From positions 1 to 64,000 of the forward strand of contig NZ_SACJ01000002.1 in NCBI RefSeq assembly GCF_004016525.1: a stretch of 64,000 nucleotides of DNA, read 5' to 3'. Under the pieces are notes generated by a model. That model did not search any database. It had not been told where the DNA came from and saw only the letters and a program-made list of their open reading frames with translations. The position numbers and the translations under genes were made by a program. Below are positions 17,294-26,530 of the stretch, piece after piece. The first letter of the stretch is position 1. Each line of letters starts with the position of its first letter. Origin of the DNA: Flavobacterium sufflavum (GTDB lineage Bacteria > Bacteroidota > Bacteroidia > Flavobacteriales > Flavobacteriaceae).

Positions 17294-18157
17294 ATGGATA
17301 CAAAAGAGCTTTTAAAAAAAGTACGAAAAATAGAAATCAAAACCCGAAGATTGAGTGATCACATCTTCTCAGGGGAATATCATACTTCTTTCAAAGGGCG
17401 TGGAATGACTTTTAGTGAAGTACGCCAATACCAATATGGAGACGATATTCGAAATATTGATTGGAACGTTACTGCTCGTTACAATGAAGCCCACGTAAAA
17501 GTTTTTGAAGAAGAACGAGAGTTAACCATGATGTTAATGGTTGATATTTCGGGATCGGAAAGTTTTGGTTCTAAAAACCAATTTAAAAAAGACATCGTCA
17601 CAGAAATTGCTGCAACGATGGCTTTTTCGGCTACACAAAACAATGATAAGATTGGCTTGATTTTGTTTTCGGACCAAATCGAATTGTATATTCCACCAAA
17701 GAAAGGAAGGTCTCACGTTTTGCGTATCATTCGGGAATTGATAGAATTTGAACCAAAAAGCCATAAAACCGATATTGCTCAGGCATTGAAATTCTTATCG
17801 AGTACTCAGAAAAAGAAAGCCATTGTTTTTATGATTTCTGATTTTATGTCGGATGATTACGAGCAAACTTTGAAAATTGCGGCTAAAAAACACGATGTAA
17901 CTGGAATTAGGGTGTATGATATTCGTGAAGAGAAAATGCCAAATCTCGGAATGGTTCCCATGCTCGACGCCGAAACAGGGGAGATACAATTGATTGATAC
18001 AGGTTCAAAAGCAGTGCGAATGAATTATGAAAAATACTATCATGAGCAATTAAATTATTTCAAAGAAACTTTCAGTAAATCAGGTTCTGGTATAGTAAAT
18101 ACCAGAGTTGACGAGAGTTATGTAACTAAGTTATTAGGTTATTTTAAATCGAGATAA
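17294..18157 (+). CDS. DUF58 protein of the Bat locus
   Basis: A 287-residue protein. The DUF58 signature 'GRGMTFSEVRQYQYGDDIRN' followed by IDWNVTAR lies at residues ~36-63. The rest is a VWA-like fold: 'MLMVDISGSE' keeps the DxSxS MIDAS motif, and 'IGLILFSDQIELYIPP' and 'AIVFMISDFMSDDYE' are the following strands. There is no membrane segment. DUF58 proteins are encoded with MoxR ATPases almost everywhere and are thought to be their partners or substrates. Confidence 0.93.
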   Translation: MDTKELLKKVRKIEIKTRRLSDHIFSGEYHTSFKGRGMTFSEVRQYQYGDDIRNIDWNVTARYNEAHVKVFEEERELTMMLMVDISGSESFGSKNQFKKDIVTEIAATMAFSATQNNDKIGLILFSDQIELYIPPKKGRSHVLRIIRELIEFEPKSHKTDIAQALKFLSSTQKKKAIVFMISDFMSDDYEQTLKIAAKKHDVTGIRVYDIREEKMPNLGMVPMLDAETGEIQLIDTGSKAVRMNYEKYYHEQLNYFKETFSKSGSGIVNTRVDESYVTKLLGYFKSR

Positions 18158-18215
18158 GAATCCATACCCAGCCTCCCCAAAGGGAAGGAGTTGAAAAACA
18201 AATGTTTCAATAAAC
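18158..18215. repeat. Short CCTCCCC/GGGAAGG spacer sequence
   Basis: The gap contains 'CAGCCTCCCCAAAGGGAAGG', whose two halves can pair imperfectly. It resembles a common Flavobacterium spacer motif. Only one copy is in the window. Confidence 0.35.
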
Positions 18216-19847
18216 ATGAAAAAATTAATATTCTTCTTATTACTACTGATTTCTACCACCATTTTTGCGCAACAAAAAAGAGTAGAAACAAGTATCGATA
18301 CTACAAAAAATAAAATTGGTGCCGAGTTTAAATTAACCTTAAAAACATCGGTAGATAATTTGTCTAAGGTTGTTTTTCCAAATTTAAAAAATATCGGTGA
18401 ACTCGAAGTTATTCAATCGTATCCTATTGATACCGTCAAAAATAATGACCGTTATGAGTTAATTAAAAAATACGGATTAACACAATTTGATTCGGGACGC
18501 TATGTGATTCCGAGTATCAAGGTACTTATCAATAACAAAGCTTATCAAACGGATGCTATTGCTGTTGAGGTCGCTAATGTTAAGGTGGATACTTTGCAAC
18601 AAAAAATGTATGATATTAAGGATATCCAAGCCGCTAATGATTCTATTGGCAACTGGTGGAAATACCTTTTAGGATTACTTGTAATTCTTGGAATTGGTGC
18701 AGGAGTGTATTGGTTTCTTAAAAACAGACAAAAGAAAAAAATAGAGGAAGAAGTTTATAAAACACCTATAGAAAAAGCCACAAGTTTATTGAATAACTTA
18801 GAAAAGAAAGAACTTTGGCAAAAAGGAGAAATAAAAGAATATTATAGTGAATTGACTGATATTGCTCGAAACTATATCGAAGAAGCAATAGAAATCCCGG
18901 CTATGGAAAGCACTACTTCAGAATTGATTGCCGGATTAAGAGAGGCTTCGGTTAAGAAGAAAATGACAGTTTCTCAGGAAATTATTGGAAATCTGGAAAG
19001 AGTTTTAAAACAAGCCGATTTGGTAAAATTTGCCAAATCAAAACCGCTGGAATATGAAATAACTGATGATAGAAATAAAATCCAGAAAGCGATTTTAACC
19101 TTAGATAGTTCGATTCCTGTAGAAGTTCCGGTTGAAGAGGATATTTTGTTGAATGAAGCGCAAAGACAAAAACAAATTGCAATTCAATTAAAGAAGAAAA
19201 AAAAGCAACGTATCATTACTGCGGTTGCAACTGTTATCTTCTTAGTAATGGCAACAACCATTTTCCTAATGGTTACCAAAGGATTTGATTATGTAAAAGA
19301 CAATATCATCGGGCATCCATCAAAGGAATTATTGGAAGGCGAATGGGTAAAAAGTGAATACGGAAATCCAGCCGTAAAAATTGAAACTCCTAAAGTGCTT
19401 AAGAGAATTGATTTGACAAAATCGTTGCCAAAAGAAGGTTTGGCATTGATTAAAGAAATGCAGTCTTTTGCTTATGGTAGTCTGATTGATAATTTTTATC
19501 TGATGGTTTCAACTTTTAAATACAAGCAGGAAACTCAAATTGATTTGAAGAAATCGATGGAAGTTTCATTGCAAACCATGGAATCTCAAGGAGCACAAAA
19601 TATGATTGTGAAACAGGAGGATTATGAAACCAAAGAAGGGATTACAGGATTAAAATCATACGGGACTTTTTCAAGAATAAATCCAACAACTAATGATAAA
19701 GAAAGAATGTATTATGAAGTATTGTTGTTTAGCCAAGAAGGAGGATTACAACAAATTTTAATTCTACATCAGGAAGGAGATAAGTATGCAAATGAAATTT
19801 CAGAACGAGTTTTAAGCTCAGTTGAATTAAAACAAGAAGGTAGATAA
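18216..19847 (+). CDS. Membrane protein of the Bat operon (BatD/DUF4381-like)
   Basis: A 543-residue protein with signal peptide (residues 1-18, ending FAQQ). The periplasmic N-terminal part (20-145) is a BatD-like beta domain ('FDSGRYVIPSIKVLINNKAY'). A transmembrane helix at ~149-168 is followed by a cytoplasmic segment with 'PIEKATSLLNNLEKKELWQ' and 'YYSELTDIARNYIEE', typical of DUF4381-type proteins. A second hydrophobic helix lies at ~332-352. The C-terminal ~190 residues form an unrecognised, probably extracytoplasmic domain. It overlaps batA by one base (TAATG), which indicates translational coupling. Confidence 0.85.
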   Translation: MKKLIFFLLLLISTTIFAQQKRVETSIDTTKNKIGAEFKLTLKTSVDNLSKVVFPNLKNIGELEVIQSYPIDTVKNNDRYELIKKYGLTQFDSGRYVIPSIKVLINNKAYQTDAIAVEVANVKVDTLQQKMYDIKDIQAANDSIGNWWKYLLGLLVILGIGAGVYWFLKNRQKKKIEEEVYKTPIEKATSLLNNLEKKELWQKGEIKEYYSELTDIARNYIEEAIEIPAMESTTSELIAGLREASVKKKMTVSQEIIGNLERVLKQADLVKFAKSKPLEYEITDDRNKIQKAILTLDSSIPVEVPVEEDILLNEAQRQKQIAIQLKKKKKQRIITAVATVIFLVMATTIFLMVTKGFDYVKDNIIGHPSKELLEGEWVKSEYGNPAVKIETPKVLKRIDLTKSLPKEGLALIKEMQSFAYGSLIDNFYLMVSTFKYKQETQIDLKKSMEVSLQTMESQGAQNMIVKQEDYETKEGITGLKSYGTFSRINPTTNDKERMYYEVLLFSQEGGLQQILILHQEGDKYANEISERVLSSVELKQEGR

Positions 19848-20848
19848 TGGCAAAAATAACTTTTTTAAATCCAGAGTTTTTTTGGTTGTTTCTTTTGATT
19901 CCGCTAGCCATCATTTGGTTGGTTTTAAAGAGAAACCAGCAATCGGCGACTTTAAAAGTAAGTTCTATTAAAGGTTTTAAGTCGTCCAATTCTTTATTGG
20001 CAAGGTTAAAACCCTATTTGAATGTCCTTCGATTACTGGCTTTAAGTTCTTTAATTGTAGCTATGGCAAGACCTAGAACGGTTGATATTAGCAATAAAAC
20101 AAAAACAACCAAAGGAATTGATATAGTCATGGCGGTGGACGTTTCGGGAAGTATGCTTGCCAAAGATTTGAAGCCAAACCGTATGGAAGCTCTGAAAAGA
20201 GTAGCGACTGATTTTGTTGAGCAAAGACCTAATGACAGAATTGGACTGGTGGTTTATGCTTCAGAAGCTTATACTAAAACACCGGTAACCAGCGATAAAG
20301 CGGTAGTAGAGCAAGCCATCCAAAGCATAAAATACGATAATGTTTTGCAGGATGGAACTGGAATTGGAATGGGATTGGCAACAGCCGTAAACCGTTTAAA
20401 AGACAGTAAGGCTAAGAGTAAAGTAATTATTTTATTGACTGACGGGGTGAATAACGCAGGTTTTATCGAACCTGAAACCGCTGCTGATATCGCAAAACAG
20501 TATGGGATAAAAGTATATACCATCGGAATTGGAACTAATGGAATGGCTGAGTTTCCTTATGCAATTGGTCCAAATGGAGAGTTTTTGTTCCAAATGATGA
20601 AAGTAGAAATCGATGAGCGATTGATGAAAAGTATTGCCCAGAAAACAGACGGGAAATATTTTAGAGCCACCAGCAATGATAAATTGGCTGAGATTTATGC
20701 CGAAATCAATAAACTGGAAACTACTGAAATAGAAGAGTTGAAATTTTATGATTATGACGAAAAATACAGGGCTTTTGTATGGTTAGCCGGATTTTTAGTT
20801 TTAGTCGAAGTAGGATTGAGAAATACGGTTTATAGAAGTTTTATTTAG
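19847..20848 (+). CDS. batA: BatA, VWA-domain aerotolerance protein
   Basis: A 333-residue membrane protein: transmembrane helices at ~9-25 and ~60-75, then a von Willebrand A domain, and a C-terminal helix at ~306-325. The MIDAS metal site is intact: D98-x-S100-x-S102 in 'MAVDVSGSML', with 'VILLTDGVNNAG' supplying the later Asp. It starts on the last base of the previous stop codon. In Bacteroides the Bat proteins affect oxygen tolerance; the mechanism is unclear. Confidence 0.94.
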   Translation: MAKITFLNPEFFWLFLLIPLAIIWLVLKRNQQSATLKVSSIKGFKSSNSLLARLKPYLNVLRLLALSSLIVAMARPRTVDISNKTKTTKGIDIVMAVDVSGSMLAKDLKPNRMEALKRVATDFVEQRPNDRIGLVVYASEAYTKTPVTSDKAVVEQAIQSIKYDNVLQDGTGIGMGLATAVNRLKDSKAKSKVIILLTDGVNNAGFIEPETAADIAKQYGIKVYTIGIGTNGMAEFPYAIGPNGEFLFQMMKVEIDERLMKSIAQKTDGKYFRATSNDKLAEIYAEINKLETTEIEELKFYDYDEKYRAFVWLAGFLVLVEVGLRNTVYRSFI

Positions 20849-20854
20849 GTTCAA

Positions 20855-21010
20855 ATACGAAGTTCACAAAGAATTCACAAAGGACACAAAGTTTTAAAAA
20901 CTATAAGTTTTTTGAAAATAGAATTGTTAGTTAGTGATAAATGGAACTTTATAAAGAGAGATTAATTATAGTGTACTTTGCAATAAAACTTAGTGCCTTT
21001 TGTGGTTAAA
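20855..21010. repeat. CACAAAG-type spacer repeat inside the Bat operon
   Basis: The spacer between batA and batB has TTCACAAAGAATTCACAAAG near its left end and AAACTTAGTGCCTTTTGTGG near its right end, able to pair over a long loop. It is a relative of the repeats at 3629-3735 and 34728-34815. As it is inside an operon it would be transcribed. Confidence 0.55.
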
Positions 21011-21015
21011 GAAAT

Positions 21016-22050
21016 ATGGAATTAGACGAAAAAAAATATTTATACTTACTTTTTATACTACCCATTGTAGTGTTGCTTTTCCTGTTAACCATGTATTGGA
21101 AAAGGAAAAAACAACAGGAATTTGGTGATTTAGAAATAATAAAAAGGTTAAGTCCGGAGCGTTCTGTTTTTAAACCGGTTTTCAAATTGGTTGTTCTTTT
21201 ATTGGCATTGCTAGGGCTGATTATTGGATTAGTAAATCCTAAAATTGGAACAAAATTAGAAACGGTTAAAAGAGAAGGAATCGATATTGTTTTTGCAATG
21301 GACGTTTCTAAAAGTATGCTTGCCGAAGATGTAGCGCCAAACAGATTAGAAAAAAGTAAACAGCTTGTTTCGCAAATTATCAATCAATTAGGAAGTGACC
21401 GAATAGGGATTGTTGCTTATGCGGGCAGTGCTTTTCCGGTTTTGCCTATTACTACTGATTATAGTGTAGCCAAGATGTTCCTGCAAAGTATGAATACCGA
21501 TATCGTTTCTTCACAAGGAACATCATTGGATGAAGCCATAAAATTATCGGGAACTTATTTTGATGATAAAAGCAAAACCTCTAAGTTGTTGATTCTGATT
21601 TCTGATGGAGAAGACCATTCAGAAGGAGCACAGGAAGCGGCTGAAGAAGCCAATAAACTGGGAATGCGTATTATTACTGTGGGAATTGGAACCGAAAAAG
21701 GAGGGACTATTCCGCTTAAAGTAAATGGTGTAGTACAAGGTTATAAAAGAGACCGCAATGACGAAGTGGTTATTACAAAGCTAAATCAAGCTAGTTTAGA
21801 GGCAATTGCAAAAGCTACAAAAGGAGGTTATGTAAGTGGAAATAATACAAAAGAAGTATTAGAATACATTAAAAAAACATTAGATAATATTCAGAAAACA
21901 GAATTCGAATCGACTCAAATGGCCGACTTCCAATCGCAATTTCAATGGTTTTTAGGATTTGCCTTTGTGCTTTTATTCCTGGATTTATTCCTTTTAGAAA
22001 AAAAGACTAATTGGGTGAAGAAGTTAAACTTATTTAATGAAGAAAAATAA
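21016..22050 (+). CDS. batB: BatB, VWA-domain aerotolerance protein
   Basis: A 344-residue paralogue of BatA with the same design: helices at ~9-27 and ~56-74, a VWA domain and a C-terminal helix near 315-334. The MIDAS reads 'AMDVSKSML' (D96, S98, S100), with Lys where BatA has Gly; the metal ligands are kept. 'ILISDGEDHSEGAQEAA' carries the second Asp. The neighbour order batA-batB-batC is the canonical one. Confidence 0.94.
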   Translation: MELDEKKYLYLLFILPIVVLLFLLTMYWKRKKQQEFGDLEIIKRLSPERSVFKPVFKLVVLLLALLGLIIGLVNPKIGTKLETVKREGIDIVFAMDVSKSMLAEDVAPNRLEKSKQLVSQIINQLGSDRIGIVAYAGSAFPVLPITTDYSVAKMFLQSMNTDIVSSQGTSLDEAIKLSGTYFDDKSKTSKLLILISDGEDHSEGAQEAAEEANKLGMRIITVGIGTEKGGTIPLKVNGVVQGYKRDRNDEVVITKLNQASLEAIAKATKGGYVSGNNTKEVLEYIKKTLDNIQKTEFESTQMADFQSQFQWFLGFAFVLLFLDLFLLEKKTNWVKKLNLFNEEK

Positions 22051-22082
22051 ATGTCAGTTCCTTTGGGGAAGAACATAAAGAA

Positions 22083-22868
22083 ATGAAAATGAAGAATTTT
22101 ATAAAATACGGATTTACTTTTTTTGCACTCCTGTTCCTAGGATTGGGATGGGTTTTTGCACAGGAAAAAGATAAAACTTTACCTAAAGCAAATGAGGAGT
22201 ATAGCCAAAGCAAATATTCAGATGCAGAAGCCGATTATAGAATATCGAATTCAAAATTCCCAAATCGTTCCGTTTCCCCATACAATCTAGGGAATGCTAT
22301 CTATAAGCAAAATCAGGCATCTGAGGCGAAATATGCTTATGCAAAAGCCTTGAAAAATGCTAAATCCAGAATTCAAAAACACAAAGCCTTTCATAATTTA
22401 GGAAATGTGTTTATGAAAGAGAAAGATTACACTCAGGCGGTAGAAGCTTATAAAAATGCTTTGAGGAACAACCCTACCGATGAGGAAACCCGATACAATT
22501 TTGCATTAGCAAAAAAGATGCTAAAAGAAAATCCACCAAAAGATAATAAGGATAAGAAAGATAAAAATAAAGATAAAAATAAAGACAAAGACAAAGACAA
22601 GAACAAGGATAAGAAGGATCAGGACAAGAAAGACGGCGACAAAGACAAGGATAAAAAGGACAATAAAAAAGATGGCGATCAAAATAAGAAAGACGGAAAA
22701 GATAAGCAAGATCCAAATCAGCAGCCTAAACCACAGCCTGGAGGAATCTCTAAAGACCGTTTAGAAAATCTTTTGGATGCTGTTAATAATGAAGAGAAGA
22801 AAATTCAAGATAAGGTAAACGCTAAAAAAGTAAAAGGAAGACCTGTTCAAACAGAAAAAGACTGGTAG
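22083..22868 (+). CDS. batC: BatC-like TPR protein with Lys/Asp-rich region
   Basis: A 261-residue exported protein. The signal peptide is at 4-26 (ending VFA-QEKD). TPR repeats occupy ~30-145 ('SPYNLGNAIYKQNQASEAKY', 'AFHNLGNVFMKEKDYTQAVE'). Residues ~153-210 are nearly pure Lys/Asp/Asn, encoded by 6-12-nt repeats, and the tail (221-261) is helical. Two ATGs two codons apart can serve as start (22083 or 22089). In Bacteroidota, TPR proteins encoded here are thought to join the Bat VWA proteins in an envelope complex. Confidence 0.9.
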   Translation: MKMKNFIKYGFTFFALLFLGLGWVFAQEKDKTLPKANEEYSQSKYSDAEADYRISNSKFPNRSVSPYNLGNAIYKQNQASEAKYAYAKALKNAKSRIQKHKAFHNLGNVFMKEKDYTQAVEAYKNALRNNPTDEETRYNFALAKKMLKENPPKDNKDKKDKNKDKNKDKDKDKNKDKKDQDKKDGDKDKDKKDNKKDGDQNKKDGKDKQDPNQQPKPQPGGISKDRLENLLDAVNNEEKKIQDKVNAKKVKGRPVQTEKDW

Positions 22869-22918
22869 TACCGGTTACAAATTGTATTCAAAATAAAAGA
22901 ATAAGGATTGCATAAAAA

Positions 22919-24670
22919 ATGAAAAGATATTTAGTATTCATACTGTTAAGTTTTCAAGGACTTTGGGCTCAGGTACAATTTGAAACCAAAGTAAGCAAGA
23001 ACACACTTGGTCTCAACGAAAGACTTCGTGTTGATTTTGTAATGAATATTGATGGAGATAATTTTAGTGAACCCTCTTTTGAAGGTTTTAGGGTTATAGC
23101 CGGACCAAGCCAGCAGGTAAGTCAGTCGTGGATTAACGGAAGGAGTTCATTTGAGAAAATATATTCGTACTATTTGATACCTAATCATAAGGGAAGTTTA
23201 GTTATCAAGCAGGCTACAATAGAATACAACGGCCAGGTTTATAAAACTGCTCCTGTGAGGGTGAATGTTACCAATGCTATTGAGCAGCCTAAAGATCCTA
23301 ATGATATCAGTGTTTCGGTAGATAACAATTTGTATTTAGTTGCTGATATTTCGAAAACGAATCCTTACGTGAACGAGCCTATTACGGTAGTTTATAAGTT
23401 GTATTTCAGTTATAATATCGGAATTACCAATTTTAGAGAATTGGGTAAACCTAAGTACAATGATTTTTGGAGTCAAAACATTGATGTAAAACAATTAGTT
23501 CCCGAAGAAGGCATGTTTAAGGGGGAGAAATTCCGTTATGTTGTGTTGAAAAAAACGGTTTTATATCCTCAAAAATCAGGAAAGCTGACAATTGAACCAC
23601 TTTCGTTAGATATTGATGTACAGTTGCCTACCAATCGTAGAAATATGTTTGGACAAATGCTGATAAAAGAAGACAGCAAGAGAGTTTCTGCCGGTGCCAA
23701 AACCATAGCTGTAAAAGCATTGCCAGAAGCCGGAAAGCCTGCTGATTTTTCGGGAGCTGTAGGACATTTTGATTTTAGGGTAACTCCAAGCAAAACCGAA
23801 CTTAAAAACGGAGAAAGTCTGGATTTAGTGGTAAGTGTAGCCGGGAAAGGGAATTTGAAATTATTTACTTTGCCAAAACCGGTAGTGCCAAATGCTTTAG
23901 AAATGTATGATGCGGTTCATAACGAACAAGTAAATACGCCGCTTTCGGGAATGGCCGGAAAAATATCCGATAGTTATACCATTATTCCACAATACAAAGG
24001 AGAATATCCTATAAAACCATTGCAGTTCTCTTATTTTGATTTGAATTCGGGTAGCTACAAAACAATTAGTTCTAAGGAAATAATTGTAAAAGTACTTGAC
24101 GGACCAATGCCTACTAATGCTATAGCATCTAATTCGGGAGTTCAAAAAAATCAGGTGGTTGCTAATGAGCAATTCAAATATGTCAAGTTGGAAACAGCGC
24201 TTGAGCCTATTGTACAGAATGATTTCTTTGGGTCTAAATTATTCTATAGTTTATTGTTGATTCCTTTTGGATTATTACCAATAATTGTATTGGCTAAGAA
24301 GAAAAAAGAAGCTATTGACGGCGATGTTGTTGGAAACCGAATCAAGAGAAACAACCGTTTGGCTAAGAAATATTTATCGGAAGCGAAAAAGCAAATCAAT
24401 AACAAAGAGCCATTTTATGTGGCGCTTGAAAAAGCCATGCACAATTTCCTGAAGGCTAAATTGCATATTGAAACCTCAGAAATGAGTAAGGACAACATCA
24501 AAGAGATTTTATTGTCTAAAAATGCTAATCCGGAGGCTGTAAATGAGTTTATTGCACTTACCGAAAATTGTGAGATTGCAAGATACGCACCTTCATCAAG
24601 TGCAACTATTCAGAAAGATTATGAAAAAGCAGTAAGCATCATTTCTGATTTAGAAAAACAGCTTTCTTAA
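22919..24670 (+). CDS. batD: BatD, membrane-anchored beta-domain protein
   Basis: A 583-residue BatD protein. The signal peptide is at 1-17 (LWAQ). A long periplasmic stretch of repeated beta-sandwich units follows ('VQFETKVSKNTLGLNERLRV' at the start; 'GHFDFRVTPSKTELKNGESL' in the middle). A transmembrane helix lies at ~437-457 ('FYSLLLIPFGLLPIIVLAKK'). The cytoplasmic tail (~480-583) is helical, with 'PFYVALEKAMHNFLKAKL'. It lies in the standard place between batC and batE. Confidence 0.92.
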   Translation: MKRYLVFILLSFQGLWAQVQFETKVSKNTLGLNERLRVDFVMNIDGDNFSEPSFEGFRVIAGPSQQVSQSWINGRSSFEKIYSYYLIPNHKGSLVIKQATIEYNGQVYKTAPVRVNVTNAIEQPKDPNDISVSVDNNLYLVADISKTNPYVNEPITVVYKLYFSYNIGITNFRELGKPKYNDFWSQNIDVKQLVPEEGMFKGEKFRYVVLKKTVLYPQKSGKLTIEPLSLDIDVQLPTNRRNMFGQMLIKEDSKRVSAGAKTIAVKALPEAGKPADFSGAVGHFDFRVTPSKTELKNGESLDLVVSVAGKGNLKLFTLPKPVVPNALEMYDAVHNEQVNTPLSGMAGKISDSYTIIPQYKGEYPIKPLQFSYFDLNSGSYKTISSKEIIVKVLDGPMPTNAIASNSGVQKNQVVANEQFKYVKLETALEPIVQNDFFGSKLFYSLLLIPFGLLPIIVLAKKKKEAIDGDVVGNRIKRNNRLAKKYLSEAKKQINNKEPFYVALEKAMHNFLKAKLHIETSEMSKDNIKEILLSKNANPEAVNEFIALTENCEIARYAPSSSATIQKDYEKAVSIISDLEKQLS

Positions 24671-24697
24671 ACTCTTAAACACAAAGAGCATTAAAAA

Positions 24698-25441
24698 ATG
24701 AAAAACATACTTTATATATTATTGTTGGTAAGCCAGGTTTTCTTTGCCCAAAATGGCTTTGAAAAAGGGAATGATTTGTATAAAAACGGCAAATACGAGC
24801 AGGCAATTGATGCTTACAACTCGGTTTTGAGCGATAAGAAACAATCGGCGGAGTTGTATTTTAATTTGGGAAATTGCTATTATAAGTTAAACAAAGTGGC
24901 ACCGGCAATTTACAATTACGAAAAAGCTTTGGTGTTGAATCCTAAGGATAACGATATTGCCAATAATTTGAGATTTGCCCAAAAGCGTACCGTAGATGAG
25001 ATAAAAGTGGTGCCTAAAGTAGGTTTTGCAAAACTGCTGCGTGATTTCACAGCAATTTATCATTACAATACCTGGGCCTGGATTTCGGTAGCTTTTTCAG
25101 CCTTTTTTTTGCTGTCGTTTTTAGGTTATTATTTTTCAGCATTGACACTTAATAAAAGATTATTCTTTTTTGGAATGTTTGTCATGCTCCTGATGTTGCT
25201 TATTAGTGTTTCCTCAGCTATTTTCGAAAAAAGTCATTTCAAAAACGAAAGACCAGCGATTGTTTTTGCTGAAATGACCGATGTAAAAAACGAACCTCAA
25301 AGCAAAGGTGCCAGCGTTGTAATTTTGCACGAAGGAACCAAAGTTTTTGTAAAGGAAACAGTAGACAATTGGAAAAAAATCCAATTAACTGATGGAACCG
25401 AAGGCTGGATTGATAGCGAAGCTATTCAGGAAGTGAAGTAA
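24698..25441 (+). CDS. batE: BatE, TPR and SH3-domain membrane protein
   Basis: A 247-residue protein closing the Bat operon. The signal peptide is at 1-18, TPR units at ~20-95 ('GNDLYKNGKYEQAIDAYNSV', 'LYFNLGNCYYKLNKVAPAIY'), two hydrophobic helices at ~123-170, and a C-terminal bacterial SH3 domain (~183-245; 'VFVKETVDNWKKIQLTDGTE' then 'GWIDSEAI'). The SH3 domain could bind peptidoglycan or a partner protein (inference). A hairpin follows 9 bp after the stop. Confidence 0.92.
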   Translation: MKNILYILLLVSQVFFAQNGFEKGNDLYKNGKYEQAIDAYNSVLSDKKQSAELYFNLGNCYYKLNKVAPAIYNYEKALVLNPKDNDIANNLRFAQKRTVDEIKVVPKVGFAKLLRDFTAIYHYNTWAWISVAFSAFFLLSFLGYYFSALTLNKRLFFFGMFVMLLMLLISVSSAIFEKSHFKNERPAIVFAEMTDVKNEPQSKGASVVILHEGTKVFVKETVDNWKKIQLTDGTEGWIDSEAIQEVK

Positions 25442-25450
25442 ATAGTAATC

Positions 25451-25500
25451 AGTGTTCAGTTATTAGTTTACAGTTTTTTTGCTGCCGGAAACTGAACACT
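25451..25500. terminator. Hairpin between converging batE and cvpA genes
   Basis: AGTGTTCAGTT (25451-25461) pairs exactly with AACTGAACACT (25490-25500). The loop contains T7. Its position between two converging genes suggests a terminator. The stem unit is the same 7-nt type (GTTCAGT) as other spacers here. Confidence 0.55.
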
Positions 25501-25509
25501 AAAGGCTGC

Positions 25510-26013
25510 TTACTGTTTTTTTAAACCTCCATACCATTTTGTGATAGAAGGATACATAAAACCCGCTGTTTTTTGAATCGGATTGTAAAAAATGGATTTA
25601 TCAAGCGTTTCTTTTTTAGCAAAAAAGTGATTGTAATTTATTTTTTCGAAAACAGAAAAGACAAGTCCAACGATTAATACCGTTTTTAAAATACGAAATA
25701 ATCCTCCTCCAGCTTTGTTAATCCAACCTAAAAACGCAAAATCAGCTATTCCAGTAAGTATTTTGGCCAAAAAGTGAATCCCAATCGCAACGAGGATAAA
25801 TGTAAGGATGAAAGCAATTACCTGAATGGTGTTAGGATTCCAATGTACAAAACCGGAAAGAATATCCTTGGTAATAACCGAGAATTTCACGGCAAAATAA
25901 ACTCCAATCATTAAGGAAAGAAAGGATGCCAATTCGAGAAAAAGTCCGTTTGCAATTCCTTTGTACAATGCAAATGCCAGTAAAGCGCCTAAAATAATGT
26001 CTAAAAAACTCAT
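25510..26013 (-). CDS. CvpA family membrane protein
   Basis: A 167-residue protein with four hydrophobic segments (about 5-28, 31-50, 63-85, 102-122), starting 'MSFLDIILGALLAFALYKGI', the typical CvpA start. The conserved Gly-rich first two helices and the 'NKAGGGLFRILKTVLIVGL' segment before the last helix fit the family. CvpA is needed for colicin V production in E. coli and for envelope stress tolerance elsewhere; the molecular role is unknown. Confidence 0.9.
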   Translation of the reverse strand: MSFLDIILGALLAFALYKGIANGLFLELASFLSLMIGVYFAVKFSVITKDILSGFVHWNPNTIQVIAFILTFILVAIGIHFLAKILTGIADFAFLGWINKAGGGLFRILKTVLIVGLVFSVFEKINYNHFFAKKETLDKSIFYNPIQKTAGFMYPSITKWYGGLKKQ

Positions 26014-26038
26014 AGTAAAAATAGAAAATAATAAAGAG

Positions 26039-26046
26039 CAAAGATA
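26039..26046 (-). promoter_or_regulatory. -7 promoter element (TATCTTTG) for cvpA
   Basis: An exact TAnnTTTG match on the minus strand, 26 nt before the cvpA start. It is back-to-back with the plus-strand element at 26062-26069. Confidence 0.6.
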
Positions 26047-26061
26047 AAAGAATTATGTTGG

Positions 26062-26069
26062 TATCTTTG
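26062..26069 (+). promoter_or_regulatory. -7 promoter element (TATCTTTG) for the 26133 gene
   Basis: An exact TAnnTTTG match 64 nt before the start. The array of TAACTCA units at 26101-26127 would lie in the 5' leader. Confidence 0.6.
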
Positions 26070-26100
26070 CCTAAAATAATTTTATGTTTTGTGAAGGTAT

Positions 26101-26127
26101 AACTCATAACTCATAACTCATAACTGA
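26101..26127. repeat. TAACTCA heptamer array in a 5' leader
   Basis: TAACTCA is repeated three times in tandem, plus a partial TAACTGA. It lies directly before the ATG at 26133. The same unit recurs at 26533-26560 before pheS. Confidence 0.75.
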
Positions 26128-26132
26128 TAAAA

Positions 26133-26489
26133 ATGTCAAGAGACACACAACTTAAAGAGCGCTGGGAAAAGCTCGTCGATATACTTTCTAATCAATTTTC
26201 GCAAGGTGAAGATTTAGATTTAGACGCCATTATTTTTTTAATTGGAGTTCAGGAATTAGGTAAATTTCACCGTGAATATAAAAAAGATGAGAAGCTAAAC
26301 CTGATGCACATTGCTATTTGTCGATTGTTAGAGCCTTATGGTTTTTACGAATTCGAATTTTTTGATGAAGATGGCTGGCCACATTACAAAGTAAAAGAAG
26401 AATTGCCGCCTTTGAAGGCCGGAGAGCAAACCGTTTTAATGAAAGAGGCAATCGTGAATTATTTCATAGAAAAACAACTGATTGATTAG
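26133..26489 (+). CDS. Conserved hypothetical protein, Bacteroidota type
   Basis: A 118-residue acidic, soluble protein that I do not recognise beyond its general look of a conserved Bacteroidota hypothetical. It is mostly helical at the N terminus ('LKERWEKLVDILSNQF'), with a central 'IIFLIGVQELGKFHREYKKD' and an aromatic stretch 'LEPYGFYEFEFFDEDGWPHY'. No catalytic motif, signal peptide or membrane helix is visible. It lies upstream of pheS in the same direction, separated by a spacer with its own promoter element. Confidence 0.7.
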   Translation: MSRDTQLKERWEKLVDILSNQFSQGEDLDLDAIIFLIGVQELGKFHREYKKDEKLNLMHIAICRLLEPYGFYEFEFFDEDGWPHYKVKEELPPLKAGEQTVLMKEAIVNYFIEKQLID

Positions 26490-26530
26490 TGATTTTAGGG
26501 TAATGATTACGGATTTTAGATTTGCTTCAA

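Noticed and set aside
20848..20870. GGTTCAAATAC after batA considered as a tRNA T-arm
   Set aside because: No acceptor, D or anticodon stems can be folded around it. The segment belongs to a spacer repeat family.
22474..22716. Hydrophobic minus-strand reading frames opposite batC (80 and 62 residues)
   Set aside because: They are the complement of the Lys/Asp codon repeats, which gives Leu/Ile/Val/Phe runs by chance. No start context or homology supports them.
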